Assembly: GCA_035772405.1 (NCBI GenBank)
Contig: JAYKKM010000472.1
Location: forward strand, 1,319,501 to 1,383,500
Direction: 5' to 3'
DNA length: 64,000 nucleotides
From: Chrysogorgia sp. JL179-B06
Lineage: Eukaryota; Cnidaria; Anthozoa; Scleralcyonacea; Chrysogorgiidae
Shown here piece by piece: positions 1 to 9,687 of this stretch; position 1 is the first letter of the stretch, and every line of letters begins with the position of its first letter. The position numbers and the translations under genes are program-made. A model generated the notes under the pieces. The model was not told the DNA's origin and ran no database searches. It saw nothing but the letters and a program-made list of their open reading frames with translations.

Positions 1-545
1 CTGTGAATTACAATATGAATACATGTACATGAAATAAAGTTAAAAGCGCCACTACCTGGAATATGAAACTGAATAACATCGAGGTTGCTATCCAGACATG
101 GCCAGACATCCCCGTATAAAAAAATTTATTATCCGCTAGATACATGTCGCCGACGCTTGTAGCTTTTTTAAAGCTTTCACACAGATTTATTTACACGTAC
201 GACCAGCAAGAACATATTCATAATAAACTTTGTAAAGCTTACAAAGCTCTGAGCTATAGTAAGCGAATTATTAACTTTCAAGTAAACATGCAGTCGATTA
301 AGACACTAAACACCTTTTGTTTACAATCTTAAATTTCTCTTAACGCTCTCTGACATTCATGCTTATTTGTTTGCATAGGCCGCACAAGAACATAGTCAAA
401 ACAATATTCTTCATAAATTGCATGAAGTTCTAGGCTAAACTTTTCAAAATATAAGCTTTATTTATCAACACCACGCATCCAGGGCGGCTTTATTTAGCAC
501 AACAATGGTGTAATTTCATTTCCATGCAGAAAGGGAATGGAATGT
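1..545. other. no gene recognised
   Basis: AT-rich sequence without a reading frame that resembles a known protein on either strand. I see no RNA gene or clear repeat. It lies just upstream of the decayed recombinase and could be more of the same dead element. Confidence 0.5.
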
Positions 546-559
546 AGCTCTTGGCTGAG

Positions 560-1185
560 CAGACGTTAGTACATGGCGAGGTATTAAGCGAGCCATTAGA
601 ACGTCTGCAGAGGCTAGGATTTCGCAGGATGCTATTGAAATCTTCATGTCATCCAGGAGAAGCTCAACACAACAACAGTAAAGTTTACCTTGGCAAATGG
701 CTAAAATTTTCCACTGAACTAAATATTGATCTGATGTCTCCATAGATCAGTGACGTTATTGAATTTTTATTGTCTTTTTAATGTCTATTGTCTTTTAAAT
801 TCTGTTGGTAATAATCCCCTCATACACCGTTTCATGAAAGGAGTGTTTGAAAAGAGCCAAGCCTGCCAAGATATACCCACACCTGGGATGTCAACATAGT
901 ACTTAAATATCTACAGTCCTTACCATCAACAGATTAGTTGGATTTAAAGGAGATAACCCTGAAGTTGGTTACATTACTTACTATATTATCTGGGCAGAGA
1001 TGTCAAACTATTCATTTTCTGGATATTCAACACATGGACTTAGATGACAAAAGTGTGACATTTCATATTGAAAAGCTGGTGAAGCAGAGTAAGCCTGGAA
1101 GGCATCTTAGCAAATTGGAGTTTGCTGCTTACATACCAGATGATTAAATGTGTAAAGGAGTACCTACCTGAAAGTGAAGTTTAAT
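560..1185 (+). pseudogene. tyrosine recombinase (Crypton/DIRS-type) pseudogene
   Basis: Pieces of a tyrosine recombinase can be followed in order but in changing frames. An N-terminal SAM-like core-binding part lies around 610-745 (SSRRSSTQ, then KVYLGKWLKFSTELNIDLMSP in another frame). A linker part follows around 800-900 (NNPLIHRFMKGVFEK). The first half of the catalytic domain is at 938-1146, with the hallmark GQRCQTIHFLDI, whose Arg would be the first catalytic residue. A further frame change near 1147 continues as IKCVKEYLPESEV. The His-x-x-Arg box and nucleophilic Tyr are missing, so the gene is truncated and inactive. The family cuts and rejoins DNA for transposon excision and insertion. 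Assignment comes from the motif pattern; Crypton versus DIRS cannot be decided from this piece. Confidence 0.75.
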
Positions 1186-1419
1186 TGGGATTCTACCGAT
1201 CCAATGTGAAGGAACCAAGGGATTACATGCCCTCCCATCTATTCATATTGTGTTACAATGTTGTTGAGCAATTTCAATGTTGTTCTCCACCCATTCTATA
1301 ATAAATCCTCGACAAATGTTTAAAATTGAAGTTGTGATGGTTGGCGCAATCTCATGTAATCCCTTCGTTCCTTCACAATGGATCGTAGAATCCCAATCAA
1401 ACTTCACTTACAGGTAAGC
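1162..1419. repeat. inverted repeat, ~67-bp arms
   Basis: Arms at about 1162-1229 and 1353-1419 are imperfect reverse complements (for example AGTGAAGTTTAATTGGGATT against AGTGAAGTTTGATTGGGATT). A ~120-bp loop separates them. The left arm overlaps the end of the recombinase remnant. It may be a small foldback element or a rearranged element end. Confidence 0.7.
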
Positions 1420-2232
1420 TCGTTTAATTTTTGAGTAACTTTCCTTTTCAAATTTAAAACATTCTTGCTTCACCTCGACCATTTCCCATTGCAAACGTCA
1501 GATTTCCCCATTTTCGCGAACAGATACCCCAAAACTCGAATCAGTTACTGCTTCCATTTTCTTCTGGATCCAGCAATCTCTTTTGGTATTTTATCTACCA
1601 GGAGGATGGCTCGATTTTTATCTTTACTCTTCCCTTGAGGGGGAATCTCTATGGCTTGCAGCTTCATTTTGATGCGCTGAGGCGTCGGCCGGCATGTGTT
1701 TATCGCTTTCCACCCATTGTTTTGTTTGATCTACTTAAAGTGCCTATACAGCCATTTCGTTAGAGGATGAAAAATAGCTGATGTTAATTTACAGTTTTTC
1801 ATTTGGACTTTTCGTTTGGAAGATATCACTCTTTAAACGTTGCTATTTATATAAAAAGCCGCAAATTAGAAAGGCCTGGAACGAGCCACTCTGTGACGTC
1901 ATTTAAGAGACGAATATGTGTTTTGCCTTGGGGAACTTGTAAACACTGTATTAAACACACTGCAAGTTCTGTATGCATGCTTGGCAATTACACCTGCAAA
2001 TTGAGCCACCAAATGTACTAGTTCCCAGCTCACGTTTTTGCTGGAGTTGCTCGGTTATGCGTCATGTATGAGCAGCAGCTTTGTTTACAATAGCGCTCCG
2101 TCGCATCGATGTTTGTCCGCTTTTACCCACAATTCTTGCAGCCATAAAAGAAAATAGCTCATTTGAAATCATTTGTGAGTCAAATTTGGTTTGTTTGTCC
2201 GCTTTTTGAGCTATTAATAGCAGCCAGACTCT
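1420..2232. other. no convincing gene
   Basis: A minus-strand stretch around 1540-1680 reads for about 40 codons from an ATG and is rich in Lys, Arg and Ile, but I do not recognise it and it has no partner exon. Otherwise I see nothing here. Confidence 0.4.
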
Positions 2233-3136
2233 ACACTATTGTCTAGCGGTATGTTTGGAAGACTGGGACACAGTCGAACCTCCTTGTGCTGATATAGAAA
2301 AAAACCTGTCTCTGCGCTTTCGTTTGATATATTGATCAGCTAATTTTATCTTTAAATGTATTTGTTGTCCACGAATTTCTGATCCCTATTTTATGTTATA
2401 GACATGAATGACGCCATAATATCTTGGCATAAAGTAGAGATAAATATATATGTTTTTGCTTCGTTTACAAATGAAAGCGAAAACATGGAATCACAATAGA
2501 TATGTAGAACATTCGATTGAGCACTAAGGAAGAACGTTTCGAAATTTCTCACTCGGTGAAAATGTTTAACAGAAGTTGTGAAATTTGCAGCGCAGGTGAA
2601 ACGTGATGCCTTCCCATTCTGTCTACATTGCGTAACTCGATTTTACGTTTATACAGGTTATACGGTCTCATGTTCCAGTGAATCAGGAGATTGTCAAGAG
2701 AATCTCTCTGATAGCATTTACCGAATACATTAAGCTGTTTAAACGTAATTTCAAGTCATGCGAATGAATCTGTTTGAGAAACCAAATTTTACAAATATTT
2801 TAATAAATTTTCACCAAGTGAGAAATTTCGAAACGTTCTTCTCGAGCGCTCAGTCGAATGTTCTACACATCTATTGCGATTCTATGGTTTCACTTTCATC
2901 GGTAAATGAAGTAAAATATATATTATTTACCTCTACTTTACACCAACACATTATGGCGTCATTGATGTCTATATCGTCAAAATAGGGTTTAGAAATGCGT
3001 GAACAACAAATACATATAAGGATAAAACTAGCCAATAAATATATCAAACGAAAGCTAAGAAACAGGTGTTTTCTATGTCAACGGAAGACCGCTCGACAGT
3101 GACTCAGTCTTCCAAACATACCACTGGACAATTGTA
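2233..3136. repeat. large foldback: ~335-bp inverted repeat arms
   Basis: The left arm (2233-2567) and right arm (2806-3136) are imperfect reverse complements along their length. Shared blocks in order are a CTATTGTC..GCGGTATGTTTGGAAGACT-like start, TTTCGTTTGATATATT, GTATTTGTTGT, the ATGACGCCATAAT block, and TTCGAAATTTCTCAC near the loop. The ~240-bp loop shows no gene. The form fits a foldback transposon or the paired ends of a nonautonomous element. It lies directly upstream of the P2X7-C-like gene at 3218. Confidence 0.8.
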
Positions 3137-3217
3137 AAGAGAGCTGATGCTCATGCATGAGCTGTGAACTAGTGATATTCATATTTACTATCCGAAAAGT
3201 GGTTTAACACTTTACAA

Positions 3218-3792
3218 ATGTCAGAATCAGATTCTGGCTCGAGTTCAGGATCTGAAACTGAAGTTTACGATGACCTATGTGAAGGACAAGATGTACTAAA
3301 GGTCGAAGATGAAGAATATACCGAATATGGCGGATGTGAAGTCGAGGTGCAAAGTGATTCAGATGATATCACCGCAGCTTACACGGACGAAGCTATTGCA
3401 GATGAGGTCTGGTTGGCTGACTATTTAAAAAATAAAGAGGAAACAGAAAGGCAGATGGGAAAGTATCGGCAGCAGCTCGAGGGGCTGACGCCAACTGATT
3501 CATGGTAAGAACGAAATGTAACATGTTCTGCCATTGATAGAATGAAAAGGCTAGTTGGCTAGAACTATTAACTGTTAATTATTTTATATTCTTTCTTTTT
3601 AGATGCAAATGTGGGAATTGTAATATAGAATTGTTGACAAATTCGACAGAGTGTAAATGTTGCAGGGAAATCGAAGGATGCTTAAAGGCACTACGAGAGG
3701 AAAAGGTTATAAAGGAAGTCAGCGAAGAACCGACGTGTATTACAAGTTATCCAGGATTTAGTCCAGTTTGCTTAAATGTAATTGGAGCCTGA
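3218..3792 (+). CDS. P2X7 C-terminal-like zinc-domain protein, two exons
   Basis: Exon 1 (3218-3504) starts at ATG with an acidic, Ser-rich N-terminus and ends in a charged helical stretch. A GTAAGA donor at 3505 and a pyrimidine-rich acceptor ending at 3602 bound a ~98-bp intron. Exon 2 (3603-3792) carries the Cys pattern CKCGNC, ECKCCREIE and CITSYPGFSPVCLN, the signature of the cysteine-rich C-terminal ballast domain of P2X7 receptors. That domain also occurs, without a channel, in many cnidarian proteins, and here there is no membrane segment. The domain binds metal; the function of such stand-alone proteins is unknown. Oddity: joining TG at the exon 1 end to A at the exon 2 start makes a TGA stop where a Trp is expected before the first Cys, so this copy is probably broken or spliced differently. 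The C-terminus also looks shorter than usual. Confidence 0.7.
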
Positions 3793-3861
3793 AATTATCT
3801 GCTGGCTCGTTTAAAACATGTTGCAAAAGAAAATATCACAAAATGGGTTTGGAGGAAAGGT

Positions 3862-4510
3862 AAAATGAAAGCACTAATTGTCCTTGTCTTGTCTTTGGTG
3901 GCTAGCATACACACTTTGGCAAAGTGTCCTGTTTTTCGATAGTAACTGCAGGTTTGCCCATAAGCTGGACACGAGTCACGAGGGTGGTTTTGCTTGTTGC
4001 CACAATACCAACATGGCTTTGATGTCATATTTGATTTGGTTGATCTGGCTGGTAAGTATTTTGGACCCCTAGGTGTGGAGGTGTAGTGGATGTGCTCTTC
4101 GATCATCTAATTTTGTAACTAACTACGAATAACTACGAATGTTAGGGACAAAGGGGTCTTCTCGTTTCCTTTGACCATCTCGATAGAAAATGTCCTTGCG
4201 AAAATGCCTAAATGATTCATGAGACTAAAAATTATTAAATTAATTTATCCTGCATAAATTCATCCATCTGCTTTAGGGCACATTTAGGAGCAGAGACCTG
4301 CTGCTGTGCGCCAACCATCGTTTCCCACGTTGTTATTGGAGCTGTTGGTGGTTGCATCAGTTTCAGAAGTTGTAGTGTTCCATGATTTTCTTTAGCCAAA
4401 TCCAAGGTTTTGCTTGGTCGTCGGATGGTATTTTGCGAGCGATTACATCATCAAGAGTGTTCCATTCTGAGCTTTGTATTGCTGTTCGGAGTACAGCTAA
4501 TTCGAAAGGT
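3862..4510 (-). pseudogene. Gypsy-type LTR retrotransposon gag fragment
   Basis: On the minus strand a double zinc knuckle can be read around 3900-4010 (CWYCGNKQ, then TCSYYRKTGHFAKVC). A gag-like part follows at 4250-4510 in other frames (AVLRTAIQSSEWNTLDDVIA). The pattern of a first knuckle followed by CPAYG and a second knuckle is usual in metazoan Gypsy gag. It belongs with the LTR and primer-binding site at 4851-5063, which lie upstream in the same orientation. Frameshifts break it, and no protease, RT or integrase follows. Confidence 0.7.
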
Positions 4511-4850
4511 ATTTTAGCGGTGGTATAATGAGCATTTGTTCAGTGTTTCTGTCTTTTGTTGGGTCTCTGTATCCCTTGGGTAAACAGTAATTGTGAGAAA
4601 ATGATCTGTGTTGGCACATACTGCTTGCACGTCCAATATTGGCTTTTCGTTTTTTGGCATTGCTTTGTTTCAGTGTCGAAACAAACGAAATAAAACGAAC
4701 GAAGGATCCATGATGATAAAATGGCGACTGATAATAATAATTTCGGTAAAATACTAAACATTTTGTGGACGATGTAGTAGCTGTAAATATCGAATTTAGG
4801 TTCAGGCAAGGAACGAGGATAGATTTGTGATCTTAGTTGTTTGTGTGGCT

Positions 4851-4869
4851 GACCCCACTACTGCTACCA
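4851..4869 (-). promoter_or_regulatory. LTR primer-binding site
   Basis: On the minus strand the sequence immediately after the LTR end (..AACA) starts TGGTAGCAGTAGTGGGG. TGG pairs with the CCA end of a tRNA, and the site abuts the LTR as expected for reverse-transcription priming. I cannot name the tRNA. Confidence 0.6.
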
Positions 4870-5063
4870 TGTTAAGCAATCATATAAGCATGAAACGGTT
4901 TGAGAAGTCTTTATTTACGACCTCGTGTATAAGATAACAAAAACCCATACATCAGATTGTAGATGTATTATATTACAATTCCAATACTTTTATAAGATTG
5001 TTGCATTGCCTTTCTTAAATTTTCTTCTGCAACAATTCTCTCTTCCAAGGAGTTGTGGCGACA
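4870..5063 (-). repeat. LTR of a Gypsy-type retrotransposon
   Basis: A 194-bp segment begins TGTCG and ends AACA on the minus strand, the usual TG..CA boundaries. Inside, on the minus strand, lie TATAAAAG (about 4988-4996) and further on AATAAA (about 4911-4916), in promoter then poly(A) order. A primer-binding site follows directly. I find no second LTR in the window, so the element is truncated downstream of gag. Confidence 0.65.
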
Positions 5064-5485
5064 ATGTTTGAAATGGAATCAGGAACCACTTGATGTTTCT
5101 CTTTTGAGAAAATATAAAAACAATCAAGTTAACTTAGTATCTAAAATGTTTATAAATTGCAATCTGCACCAACATTGCAAATCGGAATACCACTCATGTA
5201 GTATCTTCACATATTGGCAAAAAATAATGGCAATCAATACATTAGTGTATATGCAGCGTGATAGTAATTATTGAAAATTAATACTTTTTGGGGTATGTAG
5301 AACATAGTATCAGTGATGTATCATAAACAATGTGTTCCTGTGAGCTGTAAATTAGTCTGGATAGCATGCTGGTGGATAATAATACATTAGGTTGTGTATC
5401 AACATTGGTAGTAATAATGGGGACAGTTTGTGGTTGTAAATGCCCTTTCATGATTGCTAGAAGCATTACGATCCCAAAATGGACA
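5064..5485. other. no gene recognised
   Basis: AT-rich sequence between the LTR and the Penelope-like fragment. Short open frames exist but none resembles a known protein. Confidence 0.4.
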
Positions 5486-5489
5486 CATG

Positions 5490-5645
5490 TGGCCTGTGTA
5501 AAGTCATTCAGCAATTTCTTCATTTCATACACTTTCAAAAATCAACTGTACCTTCAAAAACATGGTATTGCCATGGGCACCAATATAGCTCCTTATGCCA
5601 ATATTTTCATAGGCTCGTTGGAGAAATGTGTGCTATCATCAGCAC
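5490..5645 (+). pseudogene. Penelope-like reverse transcriptase fragment
   Basis: The translation reads FKNQLYLQKHGIAMGTNIAP, then YANIFIGSLE. The GxAMGTxxAP and YANxFxxxLE pattern is typical of Penelope-like elements, just upstream of the catalytic Asp pair. Only about 50 codons are present; the frame stops matching near 5645, where a LINE tail begins. Inactive. Confidence 0.65.
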
Positions 5646-5654
5646 TGGATAATC

Positions 5655-5775
5655 TCAGTTGCTGCTGCCGAACTTTGGAACTCTCTACCGGTTTATATAA
5701 GAACCTCTGACACTCTTTCGAAATTTAAGACTTCTATAAAAAAAAATTATATTTTGCTCAATATTTTAACGTATT
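5655..5775 (+). pseudogene. LINE open reading frame C-terminal tail
   Basis: About 40 codons read VAAAELWNSLPVYIRTSDTL followed by SKFKTSIKKNYI. This matches the conserved end of many non-LTR retrotransposon proteins (A-x-LWNSLP-x-x-IR-x-x-x-x-L-x-x-FK). It sits in a different frame from the Penelope fragment and abuts it, so two dead elements are joined here. Confidence 0.65.
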
Positions 5776-5779
5776 ATAT

Positions 5780-6180
5780 GTTGTATATAGAATAGTTTTT
5801 ATTTGACTTATTGTTTTGCTTAATTAGGTATTTGCTATTTTATTGTAAAGCATTGAGACACTGTAATGCTCTAACTTATTATTTCCTTACATAAAGATGG
5901 GGTAAAACTGTTGTATTTTCCAATGTTCTTTAATTGTTTTCTTGTTTAGTCAATCAAAATTAAGAGAAGCCTTTCTAAGCCACTGCATGTTTGAGTCCTT
6001 TACTGGCTTTAGCATTCAAAAGGGCTCTACTAGGGCTCTTCACATTTGAAGGAAAAACTATAGATAAAATATAAATCCATTTCAAAATTTTAAATAGCTT
6101 TTAATAATAGTATCCTATTTTGTAGTATATTCTTTGCTACATGTGTTAACAGGAAGATTAGGAGAAACTTTGACAGGGAT
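5780..6180. other. no gene recognised
   Basis: AT-rich stretch downstream of the LINE tail, probably its 3' untranslated region and flank. No coding signal. Confidence 0.4.
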
Positions 6181-6182
6181 CA

Positions 6183-7665
6183 TTAAAACTGGGGAGTTTT
6201 AGGTAACGGATTCCATTGCTGATATTCCGTTTCTTGATATGTGATATCGACCATGACTACTTTCGTCTTGTCTGTGACTGTGTCGTTCACAAATTCAATT
6301 TCTTCATCGTTTTCCACGTGCAGTTGTGAATCATCTGGTATTTCGTTGAGCGACGTATCAAATACTTCGTTGTTGAGTTCGTTGATTATGTCGTCCAGAT
6401 TTTCACAATTCGTGTGCTCCAATTTCGTCACAGATATTGCATAGGACAACCATCGGTTCCTTGAGGAAACTTTGTTTCAGATATAGGTCGTCCACCAGTT
6501 TGAGAATTCTGCCTTGTACATTCTTGCTATCCTTAAGCCACATATGATGGGTTGTTTTTCCTTCACAATAAGTCATCCTGTGCAAAGATCGTGTAACGTT
6601 ATCGGGATGATGAAGAAAGTTGACCACAAATGCGAGATCTTCAACAGGTATCTTATAACATGTGTAGGTTTAGGGACTTTAGGTGTCACACCAACTCCTA
6701 TAAATTTTGCATGCCGGCATGCCTCAGTTATTTCGTAGTCGGAGCATAGAAAGGCATTTTTTAATTCTTCGTTTCTGAAATGGTTGCCACAGTGCTTAAA
6801 GCCTAGTTTCCATTTGGTCGCCACGATCGCAACGATGTCATAGTGCTTGATGTAATAGAGTGTGTATCTATCTCTGCAATCAGTAAAGACTGCTCTACAT
6901 ACAGCAGACAAAAGACAAGATAGATCGACACTATATTACATCGACCACTATGACACCATTGCGATCGTGGCGATCAAATGGCAACCAGGCTTTACAGCCT
7001 GATTCGGCCAGAGGACCAATGGTTTTCTTTGCTGTAGGACTGGGTCAAGTCATTGACCATTTTAGTTAACTTAGGAGACTCTTTGATTTGCCTTCGAAGA
7101 CTTTTTAGGTGTCTTTTTGATGACATCATCAAGCAATTGCCATCCATTACATTGGGATATTTCGTTGCATTTTTCAACCATTTCATACACGACTCGTTGC
7201 TGATGCTCTCATTCTTCTCTTGCTTGCATTGTAGGAACATACGCGCGGCCGTCCTGATTTCTTCTGTGTTTCCGAAGATGAAGTAACTTTCTGTTGATTT
7301 GCATTGTTTCCTTGTGTTTCCCTAATTTGATCGCAAGCACTGAGTTTATTGTATTTGGACTCTCACAGAATTGTTTTTCTGTGTGCGAAAATCTTGTGAT
7401 AACATTTTTGGCAAATTTTGTCGTATTTGTAAATGTCTAGGTTTACCAATATACGACGCCTTATATCTTCGTTAAGGGAATTGACTGGCAGAAAGTAGAG
7501 CCTACTCAGATGTTGTCGGCTTGTTGTGAAACTGGATACAGCACACATTTCTGCATGTTCTAACTGTCTTGGATATCCAGCACATTCGACAAACTACATA
7601 ATTTTTTCCTGCCAAAAAATTATCATCTTGAATGCCTAGTTGCTTGTAATTTCTCAGCGTCATGG
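6183..7665 (-). pseudogene. decayed gene of unknown family
   Basis: Several minus-strand reading frames succeed one another with little overlap: from an ATG near 7664, 7548-7363, 7240-6992, 6911-6573, 6627-6403 and 6449-6183. Composition looks protein-like. A CQKCYHKIFAHRK piece near 7390 and an early CRMCW hint at an N-terminal zinc-binding part. A basic middle and an acidic C-terminal part (VENDEEIEFVNDTVTDKTK) follow. A ~50-bp segment is present both at about 6787-6860 and, inverted, at about 6915-6985, showing rearrangement. I do not recognise the family. It may be a frameshifted transposon or host gene; alternatively some of these frames are open by chance. Confidence 0.3.
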
Positions 7666-8271
7666 TTCTTCAGTTTCCAACTGGAGGGGTGGTGTTACAA
7701 GAATAACATTTTCGACTAATGCGCACCTGCCTGGCTTCTCTTTTACTCATATTTCTCCTTCTGCCTAAACTACAAAATTTGAAATCCATTTATCCGAAGT
7801 ATTACTATAATGAAACAGAACAAATCTGACAAAGAGAACAGATTTCGTTCCCAAATAGGCTAAAAGTTCCGTAGATATATGTTCAGACTCGTTGTCATGT
7901 ATCACGTGAACAAGTATTTTTCCATTGTTCAAAATTTCTGGATGCATGTGTTTTCACTGCTGTGCTCCGATTTAAACTGTAGTCGAATGATTGGAATATT
8001 CATGTTAGGTAAACAAAATACGAGGTACGATACACTTGCTTTTTTAACTTCTTATCTCGTTATTATATTAAACTGGGTCTTCAAACGCAAAATAAAGCGT
8101 GATCATAATGTGACCATTTGCATTTATTTGATCAGAAGTATGGCTTGGTTGTGAGTTACAATATTTTATAAGTAAACGATTAGGTGTCTTTCGATAACAT
8201 TAGCAACAACCCAACACTTTATGTACTGTAGTTTTACAAAAACGGACTTAATTATCAATTACCCATATCTC
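7666..8271. other. no gene recognised
   Basis: Only short open frames on both strands; nothing resembles a known protein or RNA gene. Confidence 0.4.
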
Positions 8272-8652
8272 TTAACTTAATAACGTTAAAGCAACGACAT
8301 ACTTTGTCTGTATGTAATTTAAAAAAAATTCTCCTTGTATCATTGCAGCCAAAACAAATCTGATCTGGTTGTAAGTGAAAAGGTTAACAATTTTGTCGTG
8401 TATATTTCGTAGCGATGTGCCATGTCTCTTGATTCTATCAGACACTTCTACATCAGCAGGTGAAAGCTTCATTTTATTAGACAATTTTGCAAAGGACAGT
8501 GGGGCTCCACAACAATATCCGTCAATGGTATATACTTCTGCAGTCGAAACCGCTACACCAAGAACTTTTGCATGCCATTGAAACAAAATCAGTTTCCTTT
8601 CAAAAAAGTGTTTCACAGCCTGGATCTTTGTGTGAAGGCTTGTTTGGTCCAT
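8272..8652 (-). CDS. hypothetical ORF, 126 codons
   Basis: An uninterrupted frame starting at ATG in AT-rich DNA. The translation has a mixed composition (SPADVEVSDRIKRHGTSLRN) but no motif, signal or membrane segment that I recognise, and no neighbouring exon. It could be a piece of a dead element or open by chance. Confidence 0.2.
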   Translation of the reverse strand: MDQTSLHTKIQAVKHFFERKLILFQWHAKVLGVAVSTAEVYTIDGYCCGAPLSFAKLSNKMKLSPADVEVSDRIKRHGTSLRNIHDKIVNLFTYNQIRFVLAAMIQGEFFLNYIQTKYVVALTLLS

Positions 8653-8699
8653 CTAATGATTTAACTCTGTCGCTACGAGTGAACACTAGTATATGAAAA

Positions 8700-9252
8700 T
8701 ACGAAAATGGTCGTTTTAAAGGTCAATGAAAGGAATTTTTATTATTGTTATTGAAACGGCAAAAAAACGAAAATACAATTTTATACCACCGAGGACAAAG
8801 TAAGTAGCTGTTTACTCATTTCTGGCAAAGTTCACATAGATAAAAAAGTATTTGCCTATTTAATTCGTGAATTATTAGGAACTTGTTCAAATAAAAAATT
8901 ACAAGGGCCAAAGTGTAAATAAAATGTTTTGATATTTATTACTTGTACATGAATATACATGTGATAAAGTAAAATAAGGGATTTATTCAAATTACAAATG
9001 AAGTGTCTATGTAAATTTTATCTTAAATTCCGACGATTAAATCGTGGCAAGTCAGCTAGTTTTTTTCCTTCTGTATCTCTAGAGTTTTCTTGTTTAAAGC
9101 GACGTTTTTAAACCACTAAATTGTCATATTCCTTGTTCAAAACTACACCTTGCTTTTTCGCGCCATTCAACAAACCTTATTTCGTTTTTATTTATGTTAC
9201 TGCATTTACCAAACGTATATATATATATATGCATATGGTATTCAGTGTCAGT
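8700..9252. other. no gene recognised
   Basis: AT-rich sequence with a short (TA)n run near 9220. Nothing coding. In particular, no Helentron-like protein is found on this side of the Polinton, although Helentron sequence flanks its other end. Confidence 0.5.
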
Positions 9253-9474
9253 AGTAGATATCCCCCCCACCATAAGGACCAAAGGGATGCCGCCTCGTTA
9301 AAAAGTCATTAAGACGGATCACTTTTGGGTGATTAACGGATAGACTAACTTGAACCTCATTGGTGAATTTTCAGTCGGACCTCTGCGAAGACATCTCCCT
9401 CTTCTTCGCGCGTTTTTTTATCCGTGTCTCCGAGCCTACATAAGCGCCGGCCAAACATACCACATCACTTTACC
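9253..9474 (+). repeat. Polinton left terminal inverted repeat
   Basis: Reverse complement of 22117-22342 with scattered mismatches. It contains a run of seven C at 9262-9268, then AAAGGGATGCCGCC and GACATCTCCCTCTTCTTCGC, and ends past GCCGGCCAAACATAC. The inner part (CCTACATAAGCG) lies about 240 bp before the polB ATG and probably holds its promoter. The mirror copy serves the GRF gene at the other end. Confidence 0.9.
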
Positions 9475-9592
9475 TAAAGTGTTTCACCGTGCTGGATAGT
9501 GTTTTACCTGTGATTTCTGAAGTGATTTACCTTGTTGGATACAGTTTGTTTGGATTTTATATTTTTTTTGGACGTATATTGGTATTGAGAAG

Positions 9593-9685
9593 GTAAGATA
9601 TTGATGTGATTATATAGTGAATTGAATTGTATATATTTGAATAGTTGTTTCATTCTTATAAATTTTGTCGTATATCTTTTTACAG
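9593..9685 (+). other. probable 5'UTR intron of polB
   Basis: The donor AG|GTAAGA at 9593 and the acceptor TTTTTACAG ending at 9685 flank 93 AT-rich bases. The polB ATG follows two bases after the acceptor at 9688. Inferred from splice consensus only. Confidence 0.55.
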
Positions 9686-9687
9686 TA

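Noticed and set aside
4540..4809. 89-codon hydrophobic frame next to the LTR
   Set aside because: In the leader/gag-start region of the LTR element; another frame there looks no better, and no gag motif is visible.
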